From Planctomycetota bacterium (GTDB lineage: Bacteria; Planctomycetota; Phycisphaerae; Sedimentisphaerales; SM23-30): 14,676 bases of DNA. Both the position numbers and the translations under genes were made by a program. The stretch lies in contig JAKJEP010000046.1 in assembly GCA_022705365.1 (NCBI GenBank), forward strand, positions 1-14,676, written 5' to 3'. The notes below the pieces were generated by a model that made no database searches, was not told where the DNA came from, and saw only the letters and a list, made by a program, of their open reading frames with translations. How positions within the stretch are numbered: the stretch's first letter is position 1; the number at the start of each line of letters is the position of its first letter. Positions 7,519 to 14,495 of this stretch are shown here, one piece after another.

Positions 7519-9879
7519 ATGAATACAAAAGTTGGATGGCTGAAATGGTTTGGTAGATTTTGGTTGATTTGGCTAGCCGCCGGTTCGTTTTGCCATGCAC
7601 AAGATGCCGGCACCTCGCCCCTGCTTCTGTGGTATTCCCAGCCGGCGGCGGAATGGGTGGAGGCTCTGCCGGTTGGTAACGGGCGGCTGGGGGCGATGGT
7701 CTTCGGGGAGGTCGTGAAAGAGCGAATCCAGTTGAACGAAAACTCCCTCTGGGGCGGCCATAAAATCAACCCCAACAATCCCGAGGCCCTGGCCGCCCTG
7801 CCGGAAGTCCGCCGCCTGATCTTCGAAGGGAAAAATTCGGAAGTGACCGCCCTGATCGACGCGAAAATGATGGGCACTCCCAAGACCATCGAGTCGTATC
7901 AGACGCTTGGTGATTTGCATCTGGAAACCCCGGCGGCGGAAAATGCCCAAGACTACCGCAGACAATTGGACCTGGATACGGGAATTGTGCAGGTACACTA
8001 TAAAATTGGTGAAGCGATTTATACCCGCGAAATCTTCGTCACCGCCGTCGATCAGGTGATTGTGGTCCGCTGGACCTGTGACCGGCCGGAGGGCATCCAC
8101 TTCACCGCTACCCTGACTCGCCCGGAAAACGGTTCGGTCAAAGCCATCGCTGCTGATTCGCTGGCCCTGGAGGGGCAGACGGGACCCGAAGGAATGAAAT
8201 TCCAGGCACGCCTGAAGGTACTGGCCGAAGGTGGAGCCGTATCTACGGACGGTCAACTGCTGAAAGTCGAAAAAGCCAATGCTGTTACTATTCTTATCGC
8301 CGGGGCTACCAATTATGTAAAATGGCACAAGATCGAAGGCGATCCTGCCGTCCTGTGTGAAAATTATATCGCCCAAGCGATGCAGAAGGACTATGCCCGG
8401 TTGAAGGAAGATCATGTCAAGGATTATCAAAGTATTTTCCATCGGGTATCTATGGATTTGGGCAAGTCCGACAAGGACCATCTGCCGACCGATGCGCGGC
8501 TGAAGGCCTTTCAGACGGATGCCAGCGATCCCGTCCTGATCGCCCTCTACTTTCAGTTCGGCCGCTACCTGCTGCTGTCGTCCTCCCGTCCCGGCGGCCT
8601 GCCTGCCAATCTCCAGGGCCTGTGGAACGAGCATATCCAGGCCCCCTGGGACAGCGATTACCACCTTAACATCAACATCCAGATGAATTATTGGCCCGCC
8701 GAGGTGTGCAATCTCTCCGAGTGCCATCTGCCGCTGGTCGATCTGACGGAATCACTCGTGGAGCCGGGCCGCGAAACCGCCAAGATTCACTACGGCTGCC
8801 GGGGCTGGGTCGCCCACCATATCACCGACATCTGGGGCTTTACCGTCCCCGCCGACGGCGCTTGTTATGGCTTCTGGCCGATGGGGTCTGCCTGGCTCTG
8901 CCAGCACCTTTACGAACACTATCTCTTCACCCAGGATATCGACTACCTCCGCCAGCGGGCCTATCCGGTCATGAAAGAGGCTGCCCGCTTCCTGCTGGAT
9001 GATCTGGTGGAAGTGCCCGAGGGAATCCGGATGGCCGGCCGCCTGGTAACCAATCCCTCCTACTCGCCCGAAAACAGCTTCCGTATGGCCGACGGCACCA
9101 ATGGCTTCTTTACCTACGGTTCGACGATGGACCTTATGATTATCCACGATCTGTTCACCAACTGCCTAGAGGCCGCCGCAGTCCTGGCTCCGGATGCCGG
9201 CTTCGATGCTGAATTTCGCGGCGAACTCCAGAGTGCCCTGGACCGGCTGGCCCCGCTGCAAATCAGCGAAAAGACCGGCCGCCTCCAGGAATGGATGGAA
9301 GACTACGACGAGGTCGAGCCGGGCCATCGCCACATGTCCCACTTCTTCGGCCTGCATCCCGGCCGGCAGATTTCGCTGACAACTACGCCGGAACTGGCCC
9401 AGGCCCTCAAAAAATCTCTCGAATTCCGCCTGGCCAGCGGCGGCGGCCAGACCGGCTGGAGCCGGGCCTGGATTGTCAGCTTTTACGCCCGTCTCTGCGA
9501 AGGCGACAAAGCCCTGGAAAATCTGACCGCCCTGCTGCAGAAATCCACCCTGCCCAATCTTTTCGACACCCATCCGCCGTTCCAGATTGACGGTAATTTC
9601 GGCGGTATCGCCGGCATCGCGGAGATGCTTCTGCAAAGCCACCTCGGCGAAATTCACCTGCTGCCGGCCCTGCCAGCCGCCTGGCCGACCGGTTCGGTCC
9701 GCGGCCTGAAGGCTCGCGGCGGCTTTCAGGTTGATTTGTTCTGGAAAGAGGGTAAACTGGATCGCGCCGTCATCTATGCTTCCCGGGACGGCCTGTGTAA
9801 GGTGCGGTATGGACAGAAAGTAACCCAGTTCCCCACCACCGCCGGAAGCAATTATACCTTGCAGGAAAATATCGAATAA
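7519..9879 (+). CDS. GH95 alpha-L-fucosidase, secreted
   Basis: This 786-residue inverting exo-alpha-L-fucosidase is typical of GH95, a family that prefers alpha-1,2-linked fucose but also acts on plant galactosides. I chose ATG at 7519, not ATG at 7495, because AGGAAG at 7505-7510 lies 8 bases upstream and a clean signal peptide then starts at residue 1, cleaving after CHA. The N-terminal domain opens with WYSQPAAEWVEALPVGNGRLGAMVFGE, a family hallmark. The catalytic (alpha/alpha)6 domain contains HLNINIQMNYWP with Asn384 and Asn386, SPEN with Glu518 (general acid by spacing to Glu566 of the Bifidobacterium enzyme), LQEW at 588-592, and PPFQIDGNFGG with Asp691 (counterpart of Asp766). Length and motifs indicate a complete, active enzyme. 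It is the last hydrolase of the cluster, and its TAA shares a base with the ATG of aroA. Confidence 0.95.
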   Translation: MNTKVGWLKWFGRFWLIWLAAGSFCHAQDAGTSPLLLWYSQPAAEWVEALPVGNGRLGAMVFGEVVKERIQLNENSLWGGHKINPNNPEALAALPEVRRLIFEGKNSEVTALIDAKMMGTPKTIESYQTLGDLHLETPAAENAQDYRRQLDLDTGIVQVHYKIGEAIYTREIFVTAVDQVIVVRWTCDRPEGIHFTATLTRPENGSVKAIAADSLALEGQTGPEGMKFQARLKVLAEGGAVSTDGQLLKVEKANAVTILIAGATNYVKWHKIEGDPAVLCENYIAQAMQKDYARLKEDHVKDYQSIFHRVSMDLGKSDKDHLPTDARLKAFQTDASDPVLIALYFQFGRYLLLSSSRPGGLPANLQGLWNEHIQAPWDSDYHLNINIQMNYWPAEVCNLSECHLPLVDLTESLVEPGRETAKIHYGCRGWVAHHITDIWGFTVPADGACYGFWPMGSAWLCQHLYEHYLFTQDIDYLRQRAYPVMKEAARFLLDDLVEVPEGIRMAGRLVTNPSYSPENSFRMADGTNGFFTYGSTMDLMIIHDLFTNCLEAAAVLAPDAGFDAEFRGELQSALDRLAPLQISEKTGRLQEWMEDYDEVEPGHRHMSHFFGLHPGRQISLTTTPELAQALKKSLEFRLASGGGQTGWSRAWIVSFYARLCEGDKALENLTALLQKSTLPNLFDTHPPFQIDGNFGGIAGIAEMLLQSHLGEIHLLPALPAAWPTGSVRGLKARGGFQVDLFWKEGKLDRAVIYASRDGLCKVRYGQKVTQFPTTAGSNYTLQENIE

Positions 9880-11147
9880 TGAATCTGCTGGCGAAAAAAT
9901 CGACACTGCGCGGCCGGGTTCCCATCCCCGGTTCCAAGTCCCACACCATCCGCTGCGTAGCCATCGCTTCGCTGGCCTCCGGCGAGAGCGAACTGGAGGT
10001 GCCGCTGGTTTCGTCGGATACGATGGCGGCGGTGGACTGCTACCGCAAGCTGGGCGCTGCCATCGAGTGCGGCCAGAGCTGGCGCATCCAGGGCACCGGC
10101 GGCTGCCTGGCGGTTCCCGACAACATCATCGACGTGGCCAACTCCGGCACTACCCTGCGGTTTGCCATCGGTTCCGCCGCCTTGCTGGATTCGGGCACCG
10201 CTGTTTTCACCGGCGACGAGCAGATTCGCTCCCGTCCCCTCGGCCCCCTGCTCCAGAGCCTCAACGACCTGGGCGCTGCCTGCTTCAGCACCCGCAATAA
10301 CGGCAAGGCCCCCGTGGTAGTCCGCGGCCGCATGGTCGGCGGCGAAACGACGATCGAGGCCGTCACCAGCCAGTATCTCAGCTCTCTCCTGATTAACACC
10401 CCGCTGGCTGAAAAGGACACTGTTATCCGCGTCACCAAACTCAACGAACAGCCCTATGTCGAGATCACCCTCCGCTACCTCCGCGAACAGGGCATTCAGT
10501 ACACCAATGATGGCATGAAAAATTTCACCATCCGGGGCGGCCAGCGCTATCGGCCCTTCCGCAAACGCATCCCGGCTGATTTCTCCTCCGCCACGTTTTT
10601 CCTCTGCGCCGGAGCCATTCTCGATGCCGACCTGATTCTGGAAGGGCTGGATTACACCGACGCCCAGGGCGACAAGGCGGTTGTCGATATGCTCCGCTGG
10701 ATGGGGGCCAGCATCGAAATCAACGGCCTGGAAACCCGCGTCCGCCGCAGCGAGCTAAAAGGTATCGACATCGACCTGAACGCCACTCCCGACGCCCTGC
10801 CGGCGCTGGCTGTGACCGCCTGTTTTGCCTCCGGTCCCACCCGCCTCTATAATGTCCCCCAGGCCCGCCTCAAGGAAACCGACCGTATCGCGGTCATGAA
10901 CGAAGAACTATCTAAAATGGGCGCCCGCATCGAGGAATTCCCCGACGGTCTGAAAATCACCCCCGCTCCTTTACACGCCGCCCGGCTATCCGGCCACGGG
11001 GATCATCGCATCGTCATGGCCCTGAGCCTGGCAGGCCTGGCCCTGGATGGTGAAACCTCCATCGACACCGCTGAGGCGGTCAACGTGACCTTTCCCGATT
11101 ACGCGGTTCTTATGCAGTCGCTCGGCGCTAATATTACTATTCGGTAG
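9879..11147 (+). CDS. aroA: 3-phosphoshikimate 1-carboxyvinyltransferase (EPSP synthase)
   Basis: This cytoplasmic enzyme joins phosphoenolpyruvate to shikimate 3-phosphate, the sixth step of the shikimate pathway. The 422 residues show two repeated lobes with the family signatures. These include PGSKSHTIR with Lys20, ANSGTTLRF near residue 90, IRSRPLGPL, and TSQYLSSLLI in the substrate site. They also include ATPDALPALAV with the catalytic-type Asp, LKETDRI with Glu333 and Arg336, and GHGDHRIVMAL. At the end it has VNVTFPDY where E. coli AroA has a lysine before TFPDY. That lysine is also absent from class II enzymes, and NSGTT is closer to those and to archaeal forms, so an intact but non-enterobacterial type is likely. 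ATG at 9879 overlaps the GH95 stop (TAATG) with AGGAAA at 9863-9868, so translation is probably coupled. Linkage of a biosynthetic gene to a catabolic operon is odd. It converges on the chorismate synthase gene. Confidence 0.95.
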   Translation: MNLLAKKSTLRGRVPIPGSKSHTIRCVAIASLASGESELEVPLVSSDTMAAVDCYRKLGAAIECGQSWRIQGTGGCLAVPDNIIDVANSGTTLRFAIGSAALLDSGTAVFTGDEQIRSRPLGPLLQSLNDLGAACFSTRNNGKAPVVVRGRMVGGETTIEAVTSQYLSSLLINTPLAEKDTVIRVTKLNEQPYVEITLRYLREQGIQYTNDGMKNFTIRGGQRYRPFRKRIPADFSSATFFLCAGAILDADLILEGLDYTDAQGDKAVVDMLRWMGASIEINGLETRVRRSELKGIDIDLNATPDALPALAVTACFASGPTRLYNVPQARLKETDRIAVMNEELSKMGARIEEFPDGLKITPAPLHAARLSGHGDHRIVMALSLAGLALDGETSIDTAEAVNVTFPDYAVLMQSLGANITIR

Positions 11148-11183
11148 GGTATTATACCAAATAAAATGAGAAATCACGCTTTG

Positions 11184-11277
11184 GTCATTTCGACCGAAGG
11201 GCCACGCAATGGCCAGAAGAGGAGAAATCTATTAAAAAACAGATTTCTCGACTCCGCTTCGCTCCGCTCGAAATGAC
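11184..11277. repeat. 94-bp REP/MITE-like inverted repeat between convergent aroA and aroC
   Basis: The outer arms are perfect: GTCATTTCGA at 11184-11193 and TCGAAATGAC at 11268-11277. An inner perfect pair follows, GAGAAATCT at 11222-11230 and AGATTTCTC at 11241-11249, around a ten-base A-rich loop. Between them the left arm carries its own small hairpin, GGCCA-CGCAA-TGGCC (11200-11214). The right arm instead has a tandem-like C/T-rich stretch (CTCCGCTTCGCTCCGC), so the arms differ in length (28 versus 18 bases). This is the architecture of a dispersed palindromic element. Elements with the same GTCATTTCGA...GAGAAATCT design are, from memory, common in some Bacteroidota and other environmental genomes. 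It lies exactly where two genes converge and could end transcription from both sides. Confidence 0.75.
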
Positions 11278-11307
11278 GGAAACGTAAGTAGTATTATGTG
11301 GTAGGCA

Positions 11308-12630
11308 TCAATCCTTCCGGAAGGCCTGATAGCCGTAATGGGCCATCAGATTGTCCAGAATGACCAGGGCGGTGAAATTTTCCGCCACCGGCCAGATGCG
11401 GCCGACAATGGTGGGATCCCGGCGAGTAATGGCCGCCAGTTTGGTGGTTTGCAGAGTGTATTTATCGATGGTAGTCTGCGGCCGATCGATGGTGGGTGTG
11501 GGTTTTACGGCCAGGCGGACGATGATATCCTGCCCGGTCGATAAGCCGCCGGTGATGCCGCCGGCGTTGTTGGAATCGAAAACGACCTGGCCGTTTTCAC
11601 TGTGCATCTGGTCGTTGTTCTGATAGCCGGTCTTGTCTTTGACCGAAAAACCTGCGCCGACTTCCACCCCTTTGACCGCCCCGATGCCCAGCATCTGCCC
11701 CAGCTCGCCGTCCAGCTTATGAAAAACCGGCTCCCCCAGCCCTACGGGGACACCCTTGACCACCACTTCAACCATCCCGCCGGAGGAATCGCCGGTACGG
11801 GTGATTTGATTGCAGGCCTCCACCATGTCCTGAGCCGCTTTGAGGTCCGGGCAGTTGATCACCGGATGGACGCCATAGCGGTCCATGATTTCCGCATGGG
11901 ACATCTGCGGCGCCCGGCTGCGAATGGCGTCGATCTCCTGCTCGATCCGGGCAAAGACCGCCGCCTTCTCCAGGAACCGAATCTCTGGATTCACCCGCCC
12001 CTTGACATAGACCTCCTGATAAAACGGGTCCAGGTCATGCCGCATCTGTTTGTACTTTTCCGTATAATCGAAAATTGCCTTCGAATCCATCTCCGGGCAG
12101 CGTACACCCGCGGCTTCCTTGATGAACGAAAATACCTCGATGCCGCGTTCTTTCAGCATTTTCTTGGCGATATAGCCGGCCGCGACGATGGTGGAGGTAT
12201 AGCGGCCGCTGAAGATCCCCGCCCCGATGGCGTCATCGCAGGGACCGTATTTCCGGAAGGAGGCGTAGGAGGCGTGGCCCGGCCGGGGCGTGCGGTTGGT
12301 GTCCTGATACTGCTTGATATGGATAAAATGCCGGTCCAGATTCGGAATCAGAATCGTAACCGGGGTCCCGTTGGTGAGGTTTTTGTTACCGGCGTTTTCG
12401 ACCGTATCGGCGGCATTCAGGCCGGTATAAAGAATCGGCAGATCCGGCTCCTTCCGGGGCGACGATAGCTCATCCGTCCCCGGCTTCCGCAGCAGCAGAT
12501 CGCCGTAAATCTCCTGCTCCGTGAGAGATAGGCCGGGCCGCACCCCCTGCACCACGGAGGTCAGGCCCTCCTGATACGAGCCGCCCGCCACCGTTACCTG
12601 AAACATCCTGCCGTAATGACAACCGATCAT
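11308..12630 (-). CDS. aroC: Divergent chorismate synthase
   Basis: Chorismate synthase converts EPSP to chorismate with reduced FMN, the last shikimate-pathway step. At 440 residues the protein is longer than the usual 350-400. Family blocks are clear: RPGHASY (His119), VAAGYIAKKML, RTGDSSGGMVEVVVKGVPVG, the LGIGAVKGVEVGAGF block, SNNAGGITGGLSTGQ, and RRDPTIV near the end. Several signature residues differ. The N-terminal GESHG is GGSYQ here (residues 16-20), so the invariant His (His17 in Neurospora) is Tyr19. GGGRSSARET is replaced by GAGIFSGRYT. RHDPC is replaced by RRDPT. It may be a lineage variant that still makes chorismate, or a changed enzyme. The convergent aroA argues for a shikimate role. 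ATG at 12630 has a GGAAGG-type site upstream and a good promoter 44 bases before that. No stop or frameshift interrupts it. Confidence 0.85.
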   Translation of the reverse strand: MIGCHYGRMFQVTVAGGSYQEGLTSVVQGVRPGLSLTEQEIYGDLLLRKPGTDELSSPRKEPDLPILYTGLNAADTVENAGNKNLTNGTPVTILIPNLDRHFIHIKQYQDTNRTPRPGHASYASFRKYGPCDDAIGAGIFSGRYTSTIVAAGYIAKKMLKERGIEVFSFIKEAAGVRCPEMDSKAIFDYTEKYKQMRHDLDPFYQEVYVKGRVNPEIRFLEKAAVFARIEQEIDAIRSRAPQMSHAEIMDRYGVHPVINCPDLKAAQDMVEACNQITRTGDSSGGMVEVVVKGVPVGLGEPVFHKLDGELGQMLGIGAVKGVEVGAGFSVKDKTGYQNNDQMHSENGQVVFDSNNAGGITGGLSTGQDIIVRLAVKPTPTIDRPQTTIDKYTLQTTKLAAITRRDPTIVGRIWPVAENFTALVILDNLMAHYGYQAFRKD

Positions 12631-12680
12631 CGCACCTTCCTTTTTTCATTGATAATATTTACTAAATTCCAGTAGCATCC

Positions 12681-12708
12681 AGTATACTGTTTTTTCTAAA
12701 ATGGTCAA
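12681..12708 (-). promoter_or_regulatory. sigma70-like promoter for aroC
   Basis: On the minus strand TTGACC (12708-12703) is followed after 16 bases by TATACT (12686-12681). Both hexamers are close to the TTGACA/TATAAT consensus. Predicted initiation near 12674 would leave a leader of about 44 bases before the aroC ATG. The -10 box sits in the palindrome CAGTATACTG (12680-12689). This suggests that aroC is transcribed independently of the upstream small-gene cassette. Confidence 0.6.
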
Positions 12709-12749
12709 CACATAGGCTTCGGAAAAGAGCGATAAGATAAGTGTGTGCC

Positions 12750-13079
12750 TTACAGATCTTCTGCTTGGGATTTGCGGATTTCCGCTTCCATTTTATTATT
12801 TTGATCCCAGATTATTCGATACATTGCTAACACGATATGTGCCCAGATTTTTATTGTCGCAATACCAAAACTTCCGTCAATGGCAAGGAATGCTCCAAAA
12901 CTATGCAGCTTCAAATTATTTGCTGGAGCAACAAGAATGAGAGCAAGGCCGACGAACATGACAAAACCCGTAATTAAAAGCCATATCCAATAAATTCTTT
13001 CTATTTTATGAACTTTACCAAGGATATCTTCACATGTCGGCTGTTCTTGAAACGCTTTTGCCCAATTAAAAATTCTCAT
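12750..13079 (-). CDS. Small membrane protein with shared C-terminal tail (cassette gene 3)
   Basis: I do not recognise a named family for this 109-residue protein. ATG at 13079 has AGGAG 7 bases upstream. The first 28 residues are soluble. A hydrophobic segment follows at about 29-52 (containing WIWLLITGFVMFVGLALILV), then a second, longer apolar region at about 60-93 that could be one or two membrane passes. The last 12 residues, EAEIRKSQAEDL, closely match the end of the neighbouring cassette protein (EAELRQIQAKDI). It starts 23 bases after that gene stops, so the two are probably co-transcribed with the DUF2089-type regulator. A membrane location is well supported. The role is unknown; the shared tail hints that both proteins contact the same partner. 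Confidence 0.65.
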   Translation of the reverse strand: MRIFNWAKAFQEQPTCEDILGKVHKIERIYWIWLLITGFVMFVGLALILVAPANNLKLHSFGAFLAIDGSFGIATIKIWAHIVLAMYRIIWDQNNKMEAEIRKSQAEDL

Positions 13080-13102
13080 AGTATTTCTCCTGAATGATAA
13101 GG

Positions 13103-13444
13103 TTAAATGTCCTTTGCTTGAATTTGTCTTAATTCAGCTTCTGTGAACCTTTTGCGAATCATAGGAAAAAGGCTCGAGAAGATCACCGTACCGAGGAATC
13201 CGGGAAAGAAAAACGAATACCATACGTGGTAGGGTTGTTTTGTAGCAGCGGCTACTATTCCTGTGAGAATTAATAGCACACATGCCGCTATGGTTATGGT
13301 AAAAATGGAAAGAGCGAACTTCTTCCATCCTTTACGAATGAAAATTCCACAACAGCTTCCCATAAGAGCTCCCATGGAACCCAAAGCACCGCCTATTATC
13401 GCCCCTAGTAGACCGGCTGTTTTCGCATCAAACCACGGTTCCAT
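13103..13444 (-). CDS. Small three-pass membrane protein linked to DUF2089 regulator (cassette gene 2)
   Basis: This 113-residue hydrophobic protein has three likely membrane segments: about 10-35 (Gly/Ala-rich, GAIIGGALGSMGALMGS), about 43-66 (FTITIAACVLLILTGIVAAA) and about 75-95 (FFFPGFLGTVIFSSLFPMI). Basic residues follow the first and third segments (RKGWKK and IRKRF). The C-terminal tail EAELRQIQAKDI nearly repeats that of the next cassette gene. ATG at 13444 has a strong GGAGGA site that lies inside the end of the upstream regulator gene, with only 2 bases between stop and start, so translation is probably coupled. Small membrane proteins next to DUF2089-type genes are something I recall seeing but cannot document. 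The biochemical role is unknown; a membrane sensor or a modulator of the regulator is a guess. Confidence 0.7.
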   Translation of the reverse strand: MEPWFDAKTAGLLGAIIGGALGSMGALMGSCCGIFIRKGWKKFALSIFTITIAACVLLILTGIVAAATKQPYHVWYSFFFPGFLGTVIFSSLFPMIRKRFTEAELRQIQAKDI

Positions 13445-13446
13445 TT

Positions 13447-13749
13447 TTATTCCTCCGATATAGAAACATTTTCAAAAGATTTCAGTAATGTTTTTGCGAC
13501 TGCCAGATCCAGTTTGCCTTCGGCGACCAGAATCTGGACGGTTCTGTGAAACTCTGTTTTGGGTTTATTGGAGTCTAAAATTCGAACCTTTTGAATCAGG
13601 CGGTCTAATCGAATCCGGACTGTCGGATAGGATATGCCATATTGTTGCGCCAGGTCCTTCAACGATCCGGAAGCCAATAGCAGCCGCTTGATATACTGCC
13701 AGTCTTCCTCTTCCAAACCAGTTATCCAATCGGGAATTTTTTTATCCAT
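13447..13749 (-). CDS. DUF2089-type helix-turn-helix protein (cassette gene 1)
   Basis: This 100-residue protein is probably a DNA-binding regulator. It opens with WITGLEEEDWQYIKRLLLAS (residues 8-27), a segment characteristic of the DUF2089 family. A helix-turn-helix follows at 30-51 (LAQQYGISYPTVRIRLD), comparable to sigma-like or winged HTH domains. The C-terminal part (residues 68-95) is charged and helical (AEGKLDLAVAKTLLKSF), resembling a short SHOCT-like tail. DUF2089 proteins often carry an N-terminal zinc ribbon, but this one has no cysteines, so it is a short form. ATG at 13749 has AAGGA upstream. Two membrane-protein genes follow immediately on the same strand. It may regulate its own cassette: a TTTCA-N6-TGAAA dyad lies 23 bases upstream of the start. 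Function is inferred from the fold and the context. Confidence 0.75.
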   Translation of the reverse strand: MDKKIPDWITGLEEEDWQYIKRLLLASGSLKDLAQQYGISYPTVRIRLDRLIQKVRILDSNKPKTEFHRTVQILVAEGKLDLAVAKTLLKSFENVSISEE

Positions 13750-13771
13750 AAAAATAAATCCTTCTCTGTTC

Positions 13772-13787
13772 TTTCATATTATTGAAA
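13772..13787. promoter_or_regulatory. Dyad TTTCA-N6-TGAAA upstream of the HTH gene (candidate operator)
   Basis: TTTCA (13772-13776), six bases, then TGAAA (13783-13787) form an inverted repeat 23 bases before the start codon of the HTH gene on the minus strand, in an A+T-rich leader. A related half-site, CATAATATTA read on the minus strand, occurs at 13841-13850 next to another TGAAAG. The spacing would suit a dimeric HTH repressor blocking its own promoter. No promoter hexamer pair is clear, and short dyads are expected by chance in A+T-rich DNA. Confidence 0.35.
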
Positions 13788-13818
13788 TACACTTTAATTT
13801 TATAAAAGCAAGAGATAG

Positions 13819-13850
13819 TTTAATATTATTAATAATTATTTTAATATTAT
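13819..13850. repeat. 11-bp direct repeat TTTAATATTAT, 21 bp apart
   Basis: TTTAATATTAT occurs at 13819-13829 and again at 13840-13850. The starts are 21 bases apart, which is two helical turns, and AATAATTATT, itself a palindrome, lies between them. The repeats sit in the 210-base gap (13750-13959) between the HTH cassette and the GrpB-like gene. They could be binding sites on one face of the helix, but the extreme A+T content makes chance repeats likely. Confidence 0.3.
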
Positions 13851-13959
13851 GAAAGTAGTGGCGGATTAAAATCTTCATAATATCTTGTGAATAAATGAAT
13901 AATGTAATTTATGGATTAGGTCAAAAATATTACATTTTTAGCACAGAAAATGGTAGATT

Positions 13960-14495
13960 TTATTGATAGTATTCTTTTGCCCGTTTAGTCACTCGTACGA
14001 TAAAGTCGGTTTTTCCCTTGGTATATGAGACGCGGTCGTGGGGATAATCTTTGGATAATCGGAGTTTTAAATCCTGATATTCCCGGGCCGTTTCCGGATG
14101 TTCGATCAAATAATCCCGAAACAGCAGCCGCTGCCAGTGCTCAAAGTGGGGTTCGACCATGTGGATATGATGGGTCCGCCGGCCGGCAGCATCCCGCTTG
14201 ATGAACCAGGCGTAAAAGGGCGGGACGTCATCCCCCCAGGTGGGCCGCCAGAAGTAATCATACCCTTGCGCCTCCAGAACCGGGACAACCCGTTCTTTCG
14301 TTTCGTCCAGCGAACAGACCTCCACCAGCATATCGATAACCGGCTTGGCGGCCAGGCCCGGCACGGCGGTACTGCCGAAATGCTCGATCCGCCCGATGAG
14401 ATCCGCCGGCAGGCACCGCTGGAGATGCGCCTTTTCCCGGCCACCACCCGCCGGATTTTTTCTTCCAGTGTTTCCCTTCTACTTTCCATTCCCAT
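13960..14495 (-). pseudogene. GrpB/UPF0157 nucleotidyltransferase-fold protein, N-terminus disrupted
   Basis: The main part is a GrpB-family protein, a small nucleotidyltransferase-like fold whose role is often unknown. In the frame ending at TAA 13962-13960 it reads REKAHLQRCLP (from 14439), IEHFGSTAVPGLAAKP with the family GS motif, DDVPPFYAWFIKRD, and THHIHMVEP. This frame has a TAG at 14481-14479 and no ATG after it; the first usable codon is GTG at 14364, which would cut off the GS motif. A plausible native start, ATG at 14495 after AAGGAAAAGGG, is in another frame and reads LEEKIRRVVAG before losing similarity near 14437. The usual IVPYDPxWP segment between these parts is missing, so an internal deletion that also changed the frame is likely. 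The expressed form would be a 134-residue remnant starting at 14364, or nothing. It follows a membrane-protein gene with a 17-base overlap. Confidence 0.7.

Noticed and set aside
7573..8727. 384-codon open frame on the minus strand opposite GH95
   Set aside because: It is antisense to well-conserved GH95 sequence, with no family features and no ribosome binding site.
11602..12468. 288-codon open frame on the plus strand opposite aroC
   Set aside because: The minus frame contains the chorismate synthase blocks. The plus frame is low-complexity in character and unsupported.
13923..13939. Terminator hairpin AAAAAT-ATTAC-ATTTTT after the GrpB-like gene
   Set aside because: The stem is only A/T pairs and would be unstable in RNA; it is expected by chance in this A+T-rich gap.
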